DNA from: Selenomonadales bacterium 4137-cl
Lineage (GTDB): Bacteria; Bacillota; Negativicutes; Sporomusales; UBA7701
Length of the DNA stretch: 64,000 nt
Assembly (NCBI GenBank): GCA_032334055.1
Contig: JAUOZS010000002.1
Location: 1-64,000, forward strand
Direction: 5' to 3'
Shown here: in pieces, positions 37,632-46,529 of the stretch
How positions within the stretch are numbered: the first letter of the stretch is position 1
How the letters are laid out: each line of letters begins with the position of its first letter
Notes under the pieces: model-generated
Databases searched by the model: none
What the model saw: only the letters and a program-made list of their open reading frames with translations
What the model was told of the DNA's origin: nothing
Program-made: the position numbers and the translations under genes

Positions 37632-38153
37632 ATGACTGATATCGATTTCGTTACCATGAATGACACGGAGGCATGGCTGGCGCTCGCCCGGGAGGTGGAG
37701 CCGCTGTTCGGGCCGATGGCCGGGGAGGCGGGTTTTATCCAGGCCGTGGAAGAGATAATCGCGGCGAGGAAGGCTTATTGCGTCCGCGACCGGGAGGGCC
37801 TGGCGGGGGGTGTCGCGGTCTCCGGCAACGCGATCGAATGGCTGGCCGTTGCTGCGCGGGCGCGGGGGAAGGGCTACGGCCGGGCGCTACTGGCCTTCGC
37901 CCTGGAAAAGTGCGACCCTGCGCTGGCGGTGACGGTGCAGACTTTCGACGCTTCGTGCCCCGAGGGCGCGGCGGCGCGGCAGCTGTACACGGACGCCGGG
38001 TTCGTTGAGACCGAGAAAGCGGGGCCTAATCCGGCCGGCGTGGGGACGGTCATGATGAGGCGCTCATCGGCGGGAAAGGGAGACCGGGGCGGCGTGGGGC
38101 AAACCCGATGCCCCGCAGGACGGCATGAGGAAAAACCGGGGGTGCGAAAGTGA
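37632..38153 (+). CDS. GNAT-family N-acetyltransferase
   Basis: A 173-residue cytoplasmic acetyltransferase. The acetyl-CoA pyrophosphate loop is ARGKGYGRALLAFALE, preceded by the strand IEWLAVAA and followed by the C-terminal GNAT part ARQLYTDAGFVETEKAG. The last 30 residues are a poorly ordered extension. The substrate is unknown. Its stop overlaps the start of the amidase gene (GTGA), implying translational coupling. Confidence 0.85.
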   Translation: MTDIDFVTMNDTEAWLALAREVEPLFGPMAGEAGFIQAVEEIIAARKAYCVRDREGLAGGVAVSGNAIEWLAVAARARGKGYGRALLAFALEKCDPALAVTVQTFDASCPEGAAARQLYTDAGFVETEKAGPNPAGVGTVMMRRSSAGKGDRGGVGQTRCPAGRHEEKPGVRK

Positions 38154-39007
38154 GAAACCTCGCGCGGTTGGTCTGCGCAACGCTGATAATGGCTTTTATG
38201 TCCGCGCCGGGGGTGGCGGCGGCGTGTACGCTGTGGGCGGGAGCGGGCGAAAGCGTCGCCGGGGGCGGCACGCTCATCGCGAAGAACCGGGACTGGGCGC
38301 CGGATCACCAGCAGCAAATCCGCCTCATTACTCCGAAGCGCGGTTACCGGCTGATAGCCCTGTACGCTGTGGGCAACAGGCACGAGGGCACGAAGGCCGG
38401 CATCAACGAGAAAGGCCTTGTGGCGGTGAGCGCTTCGCCGCCCAGGCATCTGGCGGCGCGGGAAAACTATCAGGGCAAAACCAGCATGCGGACGATGCTG
38501 ACCCGCTACGACAGCGTAGCCGCCGCGCTTGAGGCCCTCGACAGGGGCGAATGGGTCTGCGGGCCGGAGTACCTGATGCTGGCGGACGGCAAAGAGGTGG
38601 CCTGTATCGAGTTCGCGGCCGGCGGGGCTTACGAGGTCGTCGCCCGCACCGCCGCGGGCGTGGCTTTCCATACCAATCATTACCTGGCTCCGCGATTGGC
38701 GGACCTGAACAAGGGCAAGCTGGCGAGCAGCATGAAAAGGTGCGCCAGGATCGAAGAACTGCTGGCGGATAAGGCGGTCCACGATACCGACGATTTCCGG
38801 CGCTATAGCGCCGACAGCGTCCTGTGGCGGACAGGGGATGCTCCGGCCGCCGCCCGGACGCTCGCGTCCTGGATTATCAGGCAGCCGCGGGACGGCAGCG
38901 CTATCCTGTATCTGAAGATGGCCAATCCGGGCATGCCGGTTGCCGAGTATGAGTTCGCCGTGGACGACCTGTTCGCCGGCAGGGTGGATCTGGCGCGGAT
39001 CGAATGA
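38150..39007 (+). CDS. Exported Ntn-hydrolase of the C45/linear-amide hydrolase type
   Basis: A 285-residue enzyme. The signal peptide (LVCATLIMAFMSAPGVAA) ends directly before Cys26, which in CTLWAGAGESVAGGGTLIAK would be the N-terminal nucleophile exposed by processing. NRDW, NEKGLVAVSASPP and a conserved asparagine region follow, as in acyltransferase/amidohydrolase relatives of choloylglycine hydrolase and IAT. It probably cleaves a linear amide outside the cytoplasm. It starts at GTG 38150 overlapping the preceding stop by four bases. Confidence 0.75.
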   Translation: MRNLARLVCATLIMAFMSAPGVAAACTLWAGAGESVAGGGTLIAKNRDWAPDHQQQIRLITPKRGYRLIALYAVGNRHEGTKAGINEKGLVAVSASPPRHLAARENYQGKTSMRTMLTRYDSVAAALEALDRGEWVCGPEYLMLADGKEVACIEFAAGGAYEVVARTAAGVAFHTNHYLAPRLADLNKGKLASSMKRCARIEELLADKAVHDTDDFRRYSADSVLWRTGDAPAAARTLASWIIRQPRDGSAILYLKMANPGMPVAEYEFAVDDLFAGRVDLARIE

Positions 39008-39043
39008 GACCGCTTCCCCGACGGAGGCGGCCTGTTCCATCCC

Positions 39044-39072
39044 TTGCGCCGGGGACCTATTGGGGCTATACT
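39044..39072 (+). promoter_or_regulatory. Promoter of the first PsbP-like gene
   Basis: TTGCGC (39044-39049) and TATACT (39067-39072), spacer 17. The GGGCTATACT context is repeated before the paralogue at 39794. Confidence 0.6.
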
Positions 39073-39117
39073 TGAAGTTGCAATCATCAATCTCATACGT
39101 CAGGGGAATATACGGGC

Positions 39118-39684
39118 ATGAGCATTAAGAGGCTTTTCATAGCGTTGGCGCTGTTCGTGGCGGCGGTCGGGGCGGCGTTGTATTTGACGGCACCCGCGAA
39201 GCAGGACGGCGGGGCGGCCAGGGACGGCTACGCCGTGTACGAGAACGAGACTTATGGTTTGAAGGCCGAGTACCCAGCGGCGTGGCGGACGCTCGAGGAC
39301 GTGCCGGGGGTGGCCGTGGTCTTTCATTCGCCGCCGGAGTCGGCCGAGGATAAGTACAACGACAATGTCAATATCATCGTCGAGGATGTGTCCGGCAAGC
39401 CCGGAACTACCGCGGAAGCGTACGTGGAGCGAGGCGTAGCCGGGCTGCGGGCGTCGCTGGACGATTTCCGCCTGCTCGGCAACAAGCCAGGCGCCGTTTC
39501 CGGCCGGCCGGCGAGGCTGCTGGAGTACACGGGCCGGCGGGGGGAGTTCCGCCTTCATTTCCTGCAGGCGGTGACGGTCGTGGGCGGCAACGCCTATTTG
39601 GTTACGTATGTCGCCGAGGAAGACAAGTACGCGCAGTTTTTGCCGCTGGCGAAGAGGATTTTCGCGTCGGTGGCGATAAAGTGA
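39118..39684 (+). CDS. Exported PsbP/DcrB-like protein, paralogue 1
   Basis: A 188-residue protein with an N-terminal membrane or signal segment (LFIALALFVAAVGAALYL) and no lipobox. The mature part matches the PsbP-like/DUF1795 type: YENETYGLKAEYPAAWRTLE, VVFHSPPE, NDNVNIIVEDV, then a strand ending AYLVTYVAEEDKY. Members are small periplasmic or surface proteins of unknown role. AGGGGA precedes the ATG. A paralogue follows; both have look-alike promoters. Confidence 0.7.
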   Translation: MSIKRLFIALALFVAAVGAALYLTAPAKQDGGAARDGYAVYENETYGLKAEYPAAWRTLEDVPGVAVVFHSPPESAEDKYNDNVNIIVEDVSGKPGTTAEAYVERGVAGLRASLDDFRLLGNKPGAVSGRPARLLEYTGRRGEFRLHFLQAVTVVGGNAYLVTYVAEEDKYAQFLPLAKRIFASVAIK

Positions 39685-39718
39685 GGCCGCCGCGCCGGGA
39701 CGACGCGGGCGGCCTTTC
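39684..39718 (+). terminator. Terminator between the PsbP-like paralogues
   Basis: An 11-bp stem, AGGCCGCCGCG with CGCGGGCGGCCT (one bulged G), ending in TTTCC. Confidence 0.65.
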
Positions 39719-39722
39719 CATA

Positions 39723-39752
39723 TTGCGGACGGGGGGCAAAACGGGCTATACT
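39723..39752 (+). promoter_or_regulatory. Promoter of the second PsbP-like gene
   Basis: TTGCGG (39723-39728) and TATACT (39747-39752), spacer 18, closely resembling the promoter of the paralogue. Confidence 0.6.
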
Positions 39753-39793
39753 AGAAGCAGCGGTTTTCGTTATCTTGCTACAGGAGGGTTTAT

Positions 39794-40354
39794 ATGAGGA
39801 AGCTCTTTACCGCCTTGCTGCTGGCCGCGATGCTGGCGCTGCCCATAGCGGCGTCGGCCGCTCCCGCGGATGCGGGCGCGAAATCGGCGCAGGGGGCGTT
39901 CGCCGTGTACGGCAACAAGGATTATGGTTTTCAGGCGCAGTATCCCGCGGGGTGGCAGGTGATCGAGGGGGCCGCGGAGACGGTCGTCGCTTTCCATTCG
40001 CCGCTGACGGCGGCCGGCGACCGGTTCAGCGAGAATGTGAATGTGATCGTGGAGGACCTGGCCGCGCATCCCGGCCTGACGCTCGACGGCTATGAGAAGC
40101 TCGGCCTGGCCAACCTGGCGGCGTTTATGCCGGAGCTTGCCGTGAAGGAGCGGCGCGCGGGCACCCTTGCCGGCCGCGCGGCGAAGCTGGTGGAGTTCAC
40201 GTGCCGTCAGGACGCTTACCGCCTTCATGTGCTGCAGATGATGACGATCGCGAACGGCAGGGCCTATGTTGCGACCTACACCGCCGAGGAGACGGAGTAC
40301 GGGCGTTTTCTGCCGGCGGCACGGAAGATAATGGCGTCGCTGACGATTAAGTGA
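39794..40354 (+). CDS. Exported PsbP/DcrB-like protein, paralogue 2
   Basis: A 186-residue paralogue of the preceding gene with a cleavable signal peptide (LLLAAMLALPIAASAAP). The same blocks recur: YGNKDYGFQAQYPAGWQVIE, VVAFHSPLT, SENVNVIVEDL, RLHVLQMMTIANGRAYVATY and a final KIMASLTIK. CAGGAGG lies ahead of the ATG. The DUF6141 gene starts 22 bases after it, so the two may be cotranscribed. The function is unknown. Confidence 0.72.
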   Translation: MRKLFTALLLAAMLALPIAASAAPADAGAKSAQGAFAVYGNKDYGFQAQYPAGWQVIEGAAETVVAFHSPLTAAGDRFSENVNVIVEDLAAHPGLTLDGYEKLGLANLAAFMPELAVKERRAGTLAGRAAKLVEFTCRQDAYRLHVLQMMTIANGRAYVATYTAEETEYGRFLPAARKIMASLTIK

Positions 40355-40376
40355 GCCCGGAAAGGATGGCGGGACG

Positions 40377-40937
40377 ATGAGTGAGCCGGCGGGGGCGATT
40401 TTCCGCGAGGAGCAGCGGTTTCGCCAGCTGTGGCTGTGGCTGGTGGTCGCAGCTACGGCGGGGATCACGTGGTATGGGTTTGTGGGCCAGGTGTTTATGG
40501 GGCGCCCGTTCGGCGACAGGCCGGCTTCGGATGGGGCGCTGACGGTTATCTGGCTGTTGTTCGGCATCGGCTTGCCGGTGTTTTTCCGCCTGTTGCGGCT
40601 GGTGACGGTGGTTAGCCCGGCGGGGGTGCACTTCCGGTTCGCGCCGTTCCATTTTTCCTTCCGGGCGCTGCCGCCGGCGGATATTCGCTCGTACGAGGCG
40701 CGTACTTACCGCCCGCTGCTGGAGTACGGCGGCTGGGGCATCCGCTCGGGCCGGGGCGGCGACGCGTATAACGTGAGCGGCGACAGGGGTGTGCAGTTCG
40801 TGCTGGCGGGCGGCCGGCGGGTGCTGATCGGGACGCAGCGGCCGGAGGAGTTCGTCGCGGCTCTCGACAAGGTTTTAGGATATTCGAAAACGACCGGCGC
40901 ACAACGCGCGGATAGTCAAAATGATCCTGACCGGTAA
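40377..40937 (+). CDS. DUF6141-like membrane protein
   Basis: A 186-residue inner-membrane protein with two hydrophobic helices (LWLWLVVAATAGITWYGFVG and ALTVIWLLFGIGLPVFF) and a C-terminal cytoplasmic domain of PH-like character. The signature YGGWGIRSG, AYNVSGDRGVQF and VLIGTQRPEEFVAAL matches the DUF6141 family. No function is known. AAGGATGG precedes the ATG. It lies directly after the PsbP-like gene. Confidence 0.75.
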   Translation: MSEPAGAIFREEQRFRQLWLWLVVAATAGITWYGFVGQVFMGRPFGDRPASDGALTVIWLLFGIGLPVFFRLLRLVTVVSPAGVHFRFAPFHFSFRALPPADIRSYEARTYRPLLEYGGWGIRSGRGGDAYNVSGDRGVQFVLAGGRRVLIGTQRPEEFVAALDKVLGYSKTTGAQRADSQNDPDR

Positions 40938-41042
40938 GGGTTGGGGTCTTTTTATATTCCCGGAGGGGAGAACGGCTGATTAATCGCCATTTTTCGCCGG
41001 GCGGAGCGGCCGAAGGTGTCGAGAAGGCCGATGTATTGCGAC

Positions 41043-41102
41043 TTGACCGGCTTACAATCTAAAAAGTATAATGAAGTTGTAAGTTGTCGATTATTAGATT
41101 GT
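41043..41102 (+). promoter_or_regulatory. Promoter and nested dyads of the betaine-type ABC operon
   Basis: TTGACC (41043-41048) and TATAAT (41067-41072) with spacer 18. CTTACAA (41051-41057) and TTGTAAG (41078-41084) form one dyad around the -10; ACAATCTAA and TTAGATTGT (ending near 41102) form a second that encloses it. Such nested symmetry suggests a repressor site or an RNA hairpin before the start at 41115. Confidence 0.55.
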
Positions 41103-41114
41103 GAGGTGTGGCTG

Positions 41115-42110
41115 ATGAAAAGGAGAACGCTTGTTATCCTTGCCGTTATATGTGTGGCGGCGCTGCTTTTGGCCGGCTGCGGAGGAAAGCAGGAGCAGAA
41201 GCAGGTTACTCTGAAGTTTGCCGATGCCGGTTGGGACAGTATCAAGTTTCATAATGCCGTGGCGATGTTTATCGTCGAGAAGGGCATGGGGTATAAGGCC
41301 GAGGAGATGAGCGGCACGACGACGCTGACTTTCCAGGCCTTGAAGAACGGCGATATCGATGTCTATATGGAGGCGTGGACGGACAATCTGGCTACATATG
41401 CCGAGGATGTGCGCAAGGGCAGCATCAAGGAGCTGGGGGTGAACTTCGACGATAACGCGCAGGGGCTGTATGTGCCGCGGTATGTGATCGAGGGCGACGC
41501 CAAGCGCAATATCAAGCCGCTGGCCCCCGGCCTGAAGACGGTGGAGGATCTGAAGAAGTTCAAGCAGGTGTTCGCCGATCCGGAGGCACCCGGCAAGGGC
41601 CGTATTTACGGATCGATCCCCGGCTGGGAAGTGGATAAGATCCTGTATAAGAAGTATGTGAATTACGGTCTGGATAAGGATTTCACTTATTTCCGGCCCG
41701 GTTCGGACGCCGCGCTGGCGGCCGCTTTCGCTACGGCTTACCAGAAGGGCGAGCCGATTGTGGGCTATTACTGGGAGCCGACGTGGCTGACCGGCAAGTA
41801 TGAGCTGGTGAGGCTGCAGGATACGCCGTACAATAAGGATACTTTCAAGGAGGGCAAGGGCGATTTCCCGGCTGTGAGGGTGACGGTGTGCGCCGCCAAG
41901 GATATCGAGCAGAAGGCGCCGGACGCGGCCGCGTTCCTGAAGAAGTACCGGACTTCGAGCAAGCTGACGGCGAAAGCGCTGGCGTATATGTCGACGAATA
42001 AGGCCAGTTACCGGGATACGGCGAAATGGTTCCTGAAGAATAACGAGGCTGTCTGGACGAAGTGGGTGACGGCCCAGCAGGCGGAAAAAGTGAAAGCGGC
42101 GCTGAAATAG
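41115..42110 (+). CDS. Glycine betaine/proline-type ABC transporter, substrate-binding lipoprotein
   Basis: A 331-residue lipoprotein with lipobox LLAGC (Cys22) that captures a quaternary amine such as glycine betaine. The OpuAC-type fold is seen in LKFADAGWDSIKFHNAV, TLTFQALKNGDIDVYMEAWT and GSIPGWEVDK; the aromatic residues in YYWEPTWL are typical of the ligand box. GAGGTG sets ATG 41115. The permease starts 13 bases later and the ATPase 11 bases after that. The exact substrate is inferred from family. Confidence 0.9.
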   Translation: MKRRTLVILAVICVAALLLAGCGGKQEQKQVTLKFADAGWDSIKFHNAVAMFIVEKGMGYKAEEMSGTTTLTFQALKNGDIDVYMEAWTDNLATYAEDVRKGSIKELGVNFDDNAQGLYVPRYVIEGDAKRNIKPLAPGLKTVEDLKKFKQVFADPEAPGKGRIYGSIPGWEVDKILYKKYVNYGLDKDFTYFRPGSDAALAAAFATAYQKGEPIVGYYWEPTWLTGKYELVRLQDTPYNKDTFKEGKGDFPAVRVTVCAAKDIEQKAPDAAAFLKKYRTSSKLTAKALAYMSTNKASYRDTAKWFLKNNEAVWTKWVTAQQAEKVKAALK

Positions 42111-42123
42111 GCGGGATGATGTT

Positions 42124-42981
42124 ATGAATTGGCTCTGGGAATTCCCTGCGGGGATGTATTTCGATATCGGCACGCCGATCGAGAATGCCGTCATTTATCT
42201 GAGTACCAATTTCGGGTCTGCTTTCGATTTCGCCAAGGCGGCGCTGCAGGGGTTCACCCAGGGCGTCCATGCGGTGGTGTCGTTCGTGCCCTGGTGGCTG
42301 ACGATCGCGGCGGTGGGCGTGTGGGGCTGGAAGTCGAGCGGCCGTCCGTCCCGGGGGGCGCTGTACGCGGCGCTGCTGCTGGCGGTGGGCCTGATGGGGC
42401 TGTGGTCGCTGATGCTTGAGACCATTTCGCTGGTGATGGCCTCGGTGATTATTTCGCTGCTGATCGGGCTGCCGGTGGGCGTGGCCGTGTCAGGGAGCGA
42501 CCGGGCCAACGAGGGGCTGCGCCCCGTGCTGGACGCGATGCAGACGATGCCGACGTTCGTTTACCTGATCCCGGCGGTGATGTTTTTCGGGCTCGGGCAG
42601 GCGCCGGCGGTGATCGCGACGACGATTTACGCCGTGCCGCCCGTTATCCGCCTGACCAGCCACGCCATCAGGCAGGTGGACGCGGAGGTGGTGGAGGCGG
42701 CCCGGTCCTTCGGCTCGACGTGGGGGCAGGTGCTGTTCAAGGTGCAGATTCCGCAGGCGCTGCCGACGATTATGACCGGGGTGAATCAGACGATCATGAT
42801 GGCGGTGGCGATGGTGGTCACGTGTTCGATGATCGGCGCGAAGGGGCTGGGCATGGAGGTGCTGATCGGCATCAACCGCCTGGAGCTGGGGCGCGGGTTT
42901 ACCGCCGGGGCGGCGATAGTGATCGTGGCGATTATTATCGACCGGCTGACTCAGAATTGGTCTGATGCGAAAAAGGGATGA
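42124..42981 (+). CDS. proW: Glycine betaine/proline-type ABC transporter permease
   Basis: A 285-residue inner-membrane permease of the ProW/OpuAB type, with about six helices. The coupling (EAA) loop is EVVEAARSFGSTWGQVLFKV, followed by IPQALPTIMTGVNQTIMMA. FGLGQAPAVIATTIYAVPPV is typical of the family. It lies between the binding protein and ATPase genes with short gaps, forming a complete three-gene import operon. The symbol reflects family membership, not proven substrate. Confidence 0.92.
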   Translation: MNWLWEFPAGMYFDIGTPIENAVIYLSTNFGSAFDFAKAALQGFTQGVHAVVSFVPWWLTIAAVGVWGWKSSGRPSRGALYAALLLAVGLMGLWSLMLETISLVMASVIISLLIGLPVGVAVSGSDRANEGLRPVLDAMQTMPTFVYLIPAVMFFGLGQAPAVIATTIYAVPPVIRLTSHAIRQVDAEVVEAARSFGSTWGQVLFKVQIPQALPTIMTGVNQTIMMAVAMVVTCSMIGAKGLGMEVLIGINRLELGRGFTAGAAIVIVAIIIDRLTQNWSDAKKG

Positions 42982-42992
42982 GGTAATGCCTG

Positions 42993-44168
42993 TTGAATGA
43001 GATTTTGCGGGTGGAGCATCTGACGATGCTGTTCGGGGCCAATGCGCCCGCGGCGCTCAAGAGCCTGCAGAAGGGCGCGGAGAAGGACGAGATCCTGAAA
43101 AAGACCGGGGTGGCGGTCGGTGTTTATGATGTCAATTTTTCGATTTCGCAGGGGGAGATATTCGTCATTATCGGGTTGTCGGGCAGCGGTAAGTCGACCG
43201 TCGTCCGCTGCCTGAACCTGCTGAATCAGCCCACCCACGGGTCGGTGTTTTTCAAGGGGCAGGATATTACCAAGTTCGACAGCCGTCAGTTGATGGAGTA
43301 CCGCCGGACGAATATCGCCATGGTGTTCCAGAGCTTCGGGCTGATGAGCCATCGCAACGTGCTGGGCAATGTGGTGTACGGGCTGGAGGTCCGGGGAACG
43401 CCGAAGGCGGAGCGCGAGCGGCGGGCCCGGGAGATGATCGAGATGGTCGGGCTGACGGGCTGGGAGGACCGGCCGATTACCGCGCTGAGCGGCGGTATGC
43501 GCCAGCGGGTCGGGCTGGCCCGCGCTCTGGCGAACGATCCCGATGTTTTGTTGATGGATGAGCCGTTTTCGGCGCTGGACCCGATCATCAGGCGGGATAT
43601 GCAGTTCGAGCTGCTGAGCATCCAGAAGAAGGTGCGCAAGACGATCGTTTTTATCACCCACGATATCAACGAGGCTTTCAAGCTGGGCAACCGCGTGGCG
43701 ATCATGAAGGATGGCCGCCTGGTGCAGGTGGGCACGCCGGAGGAGGTGCTGGAGAATCCGGTGGACGCCTATGTGGAGAAGTTCATCAGCGATATCGACA
43801 GGACGAAGATTCTGTCGGTGCGCAATGTGATGAGCGCACCGTCGGCGATCGTGAAGAAGGGCGACGGCTGGCATGTGGCGATGGGCCAGATGCGGTCGAA
43901 CGGCGTTTCGAGCGTTTATATGGTGGATGACGATATGCGGCTGCTGGGGCTGCTGACGCTCGACGGGGCAATGCAGGTGCGCAGCGGCGCGGTCAGTATC
44001 GAGGAGGCGGTGATCCGGGAGATTCCGCTGACGACGGCCGAGACGTCTTTGCAGGAGCTTATGCCGGTGGCGGCCGAGGCGAAGTATCCGATCGCGGTGA
44101 TCGATGACCAGCAGCAGCTTGTCGGCATCGTTACCAAGGCGGCGGTCCTTTCCTCCCTGGCGGGATGA
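42993..44168 (+). CDS. proV: Glycine betaine/proline-type ABC transporter ATPase with CBS domains
   Basis: A 391-residue ATPase. Residues 1-270 are the ABC module: Walker A GLSGSGKSTV, Q-loop MVFQSFGLM, signature ALSGGMRQRVGLA, Walker B VLLMDEPFSALD, switch His in ITHDIN. Residues about 275-391 are tandem CBS domains, which in OpuA-type importers sense ionic strength. It starts at TTG 42993; ATG 42986 is in a closed frame. It ends the osmolyte operon, followed by a terminator. Confidence 0.95.
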   Translation: MNEILRVEHLTMLFGANAPAALKSLQKGAEKDEILKKTGVAVGVYDVNFSISQGEIFVIIGLSGSGKSTVVRCLNLLNQPTHGSVFFKGQDITKFDSRQLMEYRRTNIAMVFQSFGLMSHRNVLGNVVYGLEVRGTPKAERERRAREMIEMVGLTGWEDRPITALSGGMRQRVGLARALANDPDVLLMDEPFSALDPIIRRDMQFELLSIQKKVRKTIVFITHDINEAFKLGNRVAIMKDGRLVQVGTPEEVLENPVDAYVEKFISDIDRTKILSVRNVMSAPSAIVKKGDGWHVAMGQMRSNGVSSVYMVDDDMRLLGLLTLDGAMQVRSGAVSIEEAVIREIPLTTAETSLQELMPVAAEAKYPIAVIDDQQQLVGIVTKAAVLSSLAG

Positions 44169-44201
44169 CCGGTTTGCGCCTCATCCGGGAGTAAATAAAA
44201 T

Positions 44202-44235
44202 AACGGCCCGAATCCGTTTTTGGATTCGGGCCGTT
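44202..44235. terminator. Bidirectional terminator between proV-like and acyl-CoA synthetase genes
   Basis: A perfect 14-bp stem (44202-44215 with 44222-44235) with loop GTTTTT. Its arms begin with AA and end with TT, so it can work for both convergent genes. Confidence 0.8.
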
Positions 44236-44254
44236 TCGTGTTTGTGGGAGGCGG

Positions 44255-45754
44255 TCAGCCCACCTGCTCGGCGGTGCCGGCGGCGACCTGGTCGCGGAGG
44301 ACGCGTTTGAGTATTTTGCCGGTCTGGTTTTTGGGGAGGGCGTCGAGGACGATGTAGTCGCGGGGTAGTTTGTAGGCGGCGAGGTTGGCCGCGAGGTAGT
44401 CGCGGACGGCTTTTTTGTCGAGGGTGTGCCCGTCGGCGAGGACGAGGTAGGCCCTGACCGCCTGGCCGCGCAGTTCGTCGGGGACGCCGATGACGGCGGC
44501 CTCGGCGACGCCGGGGTAGGCGTAGAGCAGTTCCTCGATTTCGCGGGGGTAGACGTTTTCGCCGTTGGCTATTATGAGGTCTTTGAGGCGGTCGACGATG
44601 TAGAAGTACCACTCGGTGTCGCGGTAGGCGAGGTCGCCGGTGTGGAGCCAGCCGTCGCGCAGGGCGACCGAGGTTTCGAGCGGCAGGTTGTGGTAGCCCT
44701 GCATTACGCTCGGCCCTTTGACGATGATTTCGCCGACGGTGCCGGGGGCGACGGGTTCGCCTTTCGGGCCGGCGATTCTGACTTCGAGGCCGGGCAGGGG
44801 CTTGCCGATCGAGTAGTATTTGGTTTTGTCGGGCGGGTTGAGGGTGACGACGGGCGAGGCTTCGGAGAGGCCGTAGCCTTCGATGATGGGACGGCCGTAT
44901 TTTTCCCGGAACTGCCGGGCGATTTTCTCTGGTAGGGGGGCGCCGCCGGACACGAAGAAGCGGATTCCGGCCAGGTCGTCGGCTTCGCCGGCGCGGGCGA
45001 GGAGGTTGTACATGGGGGGGACGCCGTACATGACGGTGACGCCGTGTTGTTTGACGGCGGCGATGGTTTCCTTGGGGGTGAAGCCGTCGAGGACGGTGAT
45101 GGAGGCGCCGCAGAGGAGCGGGTTGAGGACGGCGCAGGTCCAGGCGAAGCAGTGGTACATGGGCAGGACGCAGAGGACGTTGTCGGCGGCGTCTATGGGC
45201 AGCGCTTCGCGGAAGGCGGCGGCGTTGCTGACGAGGTTGCCGTGGGTGAGGACCGCGCCTTTGGGGTTGCCGGTGGTGCCGGAGGTATAGATGATGACGC
45301 AGGGGCTGTCTTCCCCGAGGGTTGCGTCGATGTCGGGGGCGGGGGGGAAGGTTTCGGCGGCCAGCCGCGCCTTGAGGGCGGGGATGGCGTACTGGGCGAG
45401 TTCGCCCTGGTAGCCGCAGCGGTCGAGTTCGGCGCCGAGGCTGAGGGTTTCGGCGGTGATGAGGTGCCGTATGCGGGCGTCGTTGATGATGTAGGCTATT
45501 TCCCTGGCGGTGAGCTGGAAGTTGAGCGGCACGACCACGGCGCCGAGGCTTACGACGGCCATGTAGGCGTAGACGAATTCGGCCGCGTTGCGGGAGATGA
45601 GGCCGACGTTGTCGCCGGCTTTTACGCCGGCGTGGTGGAGAAAGGCGCGGTAGGCGGCAACCTCGGCGCGGAACCGCCCGTAGGCGACGGTTTCTTTGCC
45701 GTGGAAGGCGATGCAGTCGTCCGTTCCCCGGGAGATCAGTTGGTGTAGAAGCAT
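44255..45754 (-). CDS. AMP-forming acyl-CoA synthetase
   Basis: A 499-residue cytoplasmic ligase that activates a carboxylic acid, probably a fatty acid, to its acyl-CoA. The AMP/P-loop motif YTSGTTGNPKGAVLTHGN, GYGLSEASPVV, WLHTGDLAYRD and the C-terminal catalytic lysine in LPKNQTGKILKRVL are intact, with the hinge DRLKDLI. The short N-terminus and length fit long-chain acyl-CoA synthetases of anaerobes. AAGGGGG precedes the ATG. There are no cofactor or beta-oxidation genes beside it, so the chain length of its substrate is unknown. Confidence 0.92.
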   Translation of the reverse strand: MLLHQLISRGTDDCIAFHGKETVAYGRFRAEVAAYRAFLHHAGVKAGDNVGLISRNAAEFVYAYMAVVSLGAVVVPLNFQLTAREIAYIINDARIRHLITAETLSLGAELDRCGYQGELAQYAIPALKARLAAETFPPAPDIDATLGEDSPCVIIYTSGTTGNPKGAVLTHGNLVSNAAAFREALPIDAADNVLCVLPMYHCFAWTCAVLNPLLCGASITVLDGFTPKETIAAVKQHGVTVMYGVPPMYNLLARAGEADDLAGIRFFVSGGAPLPEKIARQFREKYGRPIIEGYGLSEASPVVTLNPPDKTKYYSIGKPLPGLEVRIAGPKGEPVAPGTVGEIIVKGPSVMQGYHNLPLETSVALRDGWLHTGDLAYRDTEWYFYIVDRLKDLIIANGENVYPREIEELLYAYPGVAEAAVIGVPDELRGQAVRAYLVLADGHTLDKKAVRDYLAANLAAYKLPRDYIVLDALPKNQTGKILKRVLRDQVAAGTAEQVG

Positions 45755-45917
45755 CCTAAACCCCCTTGTGTTTTTTGCACAGACGTATGTGGGTATTGTA
45801 TCCTAAATCGCCTGATTTGTCACGCGAGTGTGCGGTGAGCTAATTTTCCGGCGCGTTGACAGGAAAATCCTGTTATTGGTCGAAGTAGGAGGAAAAATAC
45901 GTGAGGGGGTTATCGAC

Positions 45918-46508
45918 ATGGCGAAATACGACGAGCAGCTTTCTTATCTGCAGAAGCCCAATCCGGAGGAGGTGCCGGCGGAGCTGCAGGAGGTTTTCGA
46001 CAAGTTCACCGATTTTCAGGAGAAGAACTGGGGCTTTATCAATAATCTCTTCAAGGTGCTGCCGCTCAACGCGCATCAGTACAAGGGTTTCCTCGATTTC
46101 AAGGCGTCGCTGTTCACCCCGGAGACGTGCTATCTGTCGAACGCGGATAAGGAAATGATGGGGCTGGTGGTGTCGGCGACGAATAACTGCGCGTATTGCC
46201 TGACAACCCATACCGACGCTCTGCGCGGGATGGTGGACGATCCGGCCTGGGTGGATACGCTGAGTTATAACTACCGGTCGGCCAAGCTGACGCCGAAGCA
46301 GCGCGCCCTGTGCGATTACGCCTTTTTCGTGACCGCTTATCCGCAGGAGATCGACACCGATCAGGTCGACAAGCTTCGGGCGGTGGGCTTCACCGATCAC
46401 GAGATCCTGGAGGCGGCGTACGTGGCAGGGTTCTTTAACTATACGAACCGCTGGGTGAGTACGATCAAGCCGGTGGCTAACCGCGGCCATTTCAGCCATA
46501 ACCGCTAG
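45918..46508 (+). CDS. AhpD-like carboxymuconolactone-decarboxylase-family protein
   Basis: A 196-residue helical protein of the peroxidase-related AhpD/CMD family. The redox motif is NNCAYCLTTHTDAL, where the CxxC cysteines and a downstream His form the peroxidatic centre. FINNLFKVLPLNAHQYKGFL and ADFAFFVTAYPQ-like helices surround it. GAGGGGG lies upstream of ATG 45918. RidA starts 21 bases after the stop, so the two probably share a transcript. It is likely part of the oxidative-stress set of this anaerobe. Confidence 0.87.
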   Translation: MAKYDEQLSYLQKPNPEEVPAELQEVFDKFTDFQEKNWGFINNLFKVLPLNAHQYKGFLDFKASLFTPETCYLSNADKEMMGLVVSATNNCAYCLTTHTDALRGMVDDPAWVDTLSYNYRSAKLTPKQRALCDYAFFVTAYPQEIDTDQVDKLRAVGFTDHEILEAAYVAGFFNYTNRWVSTIKPVANRGHFSHNR

Positions 46509-46529
46509 GAGAAGGAGGGAGGAATTGAT

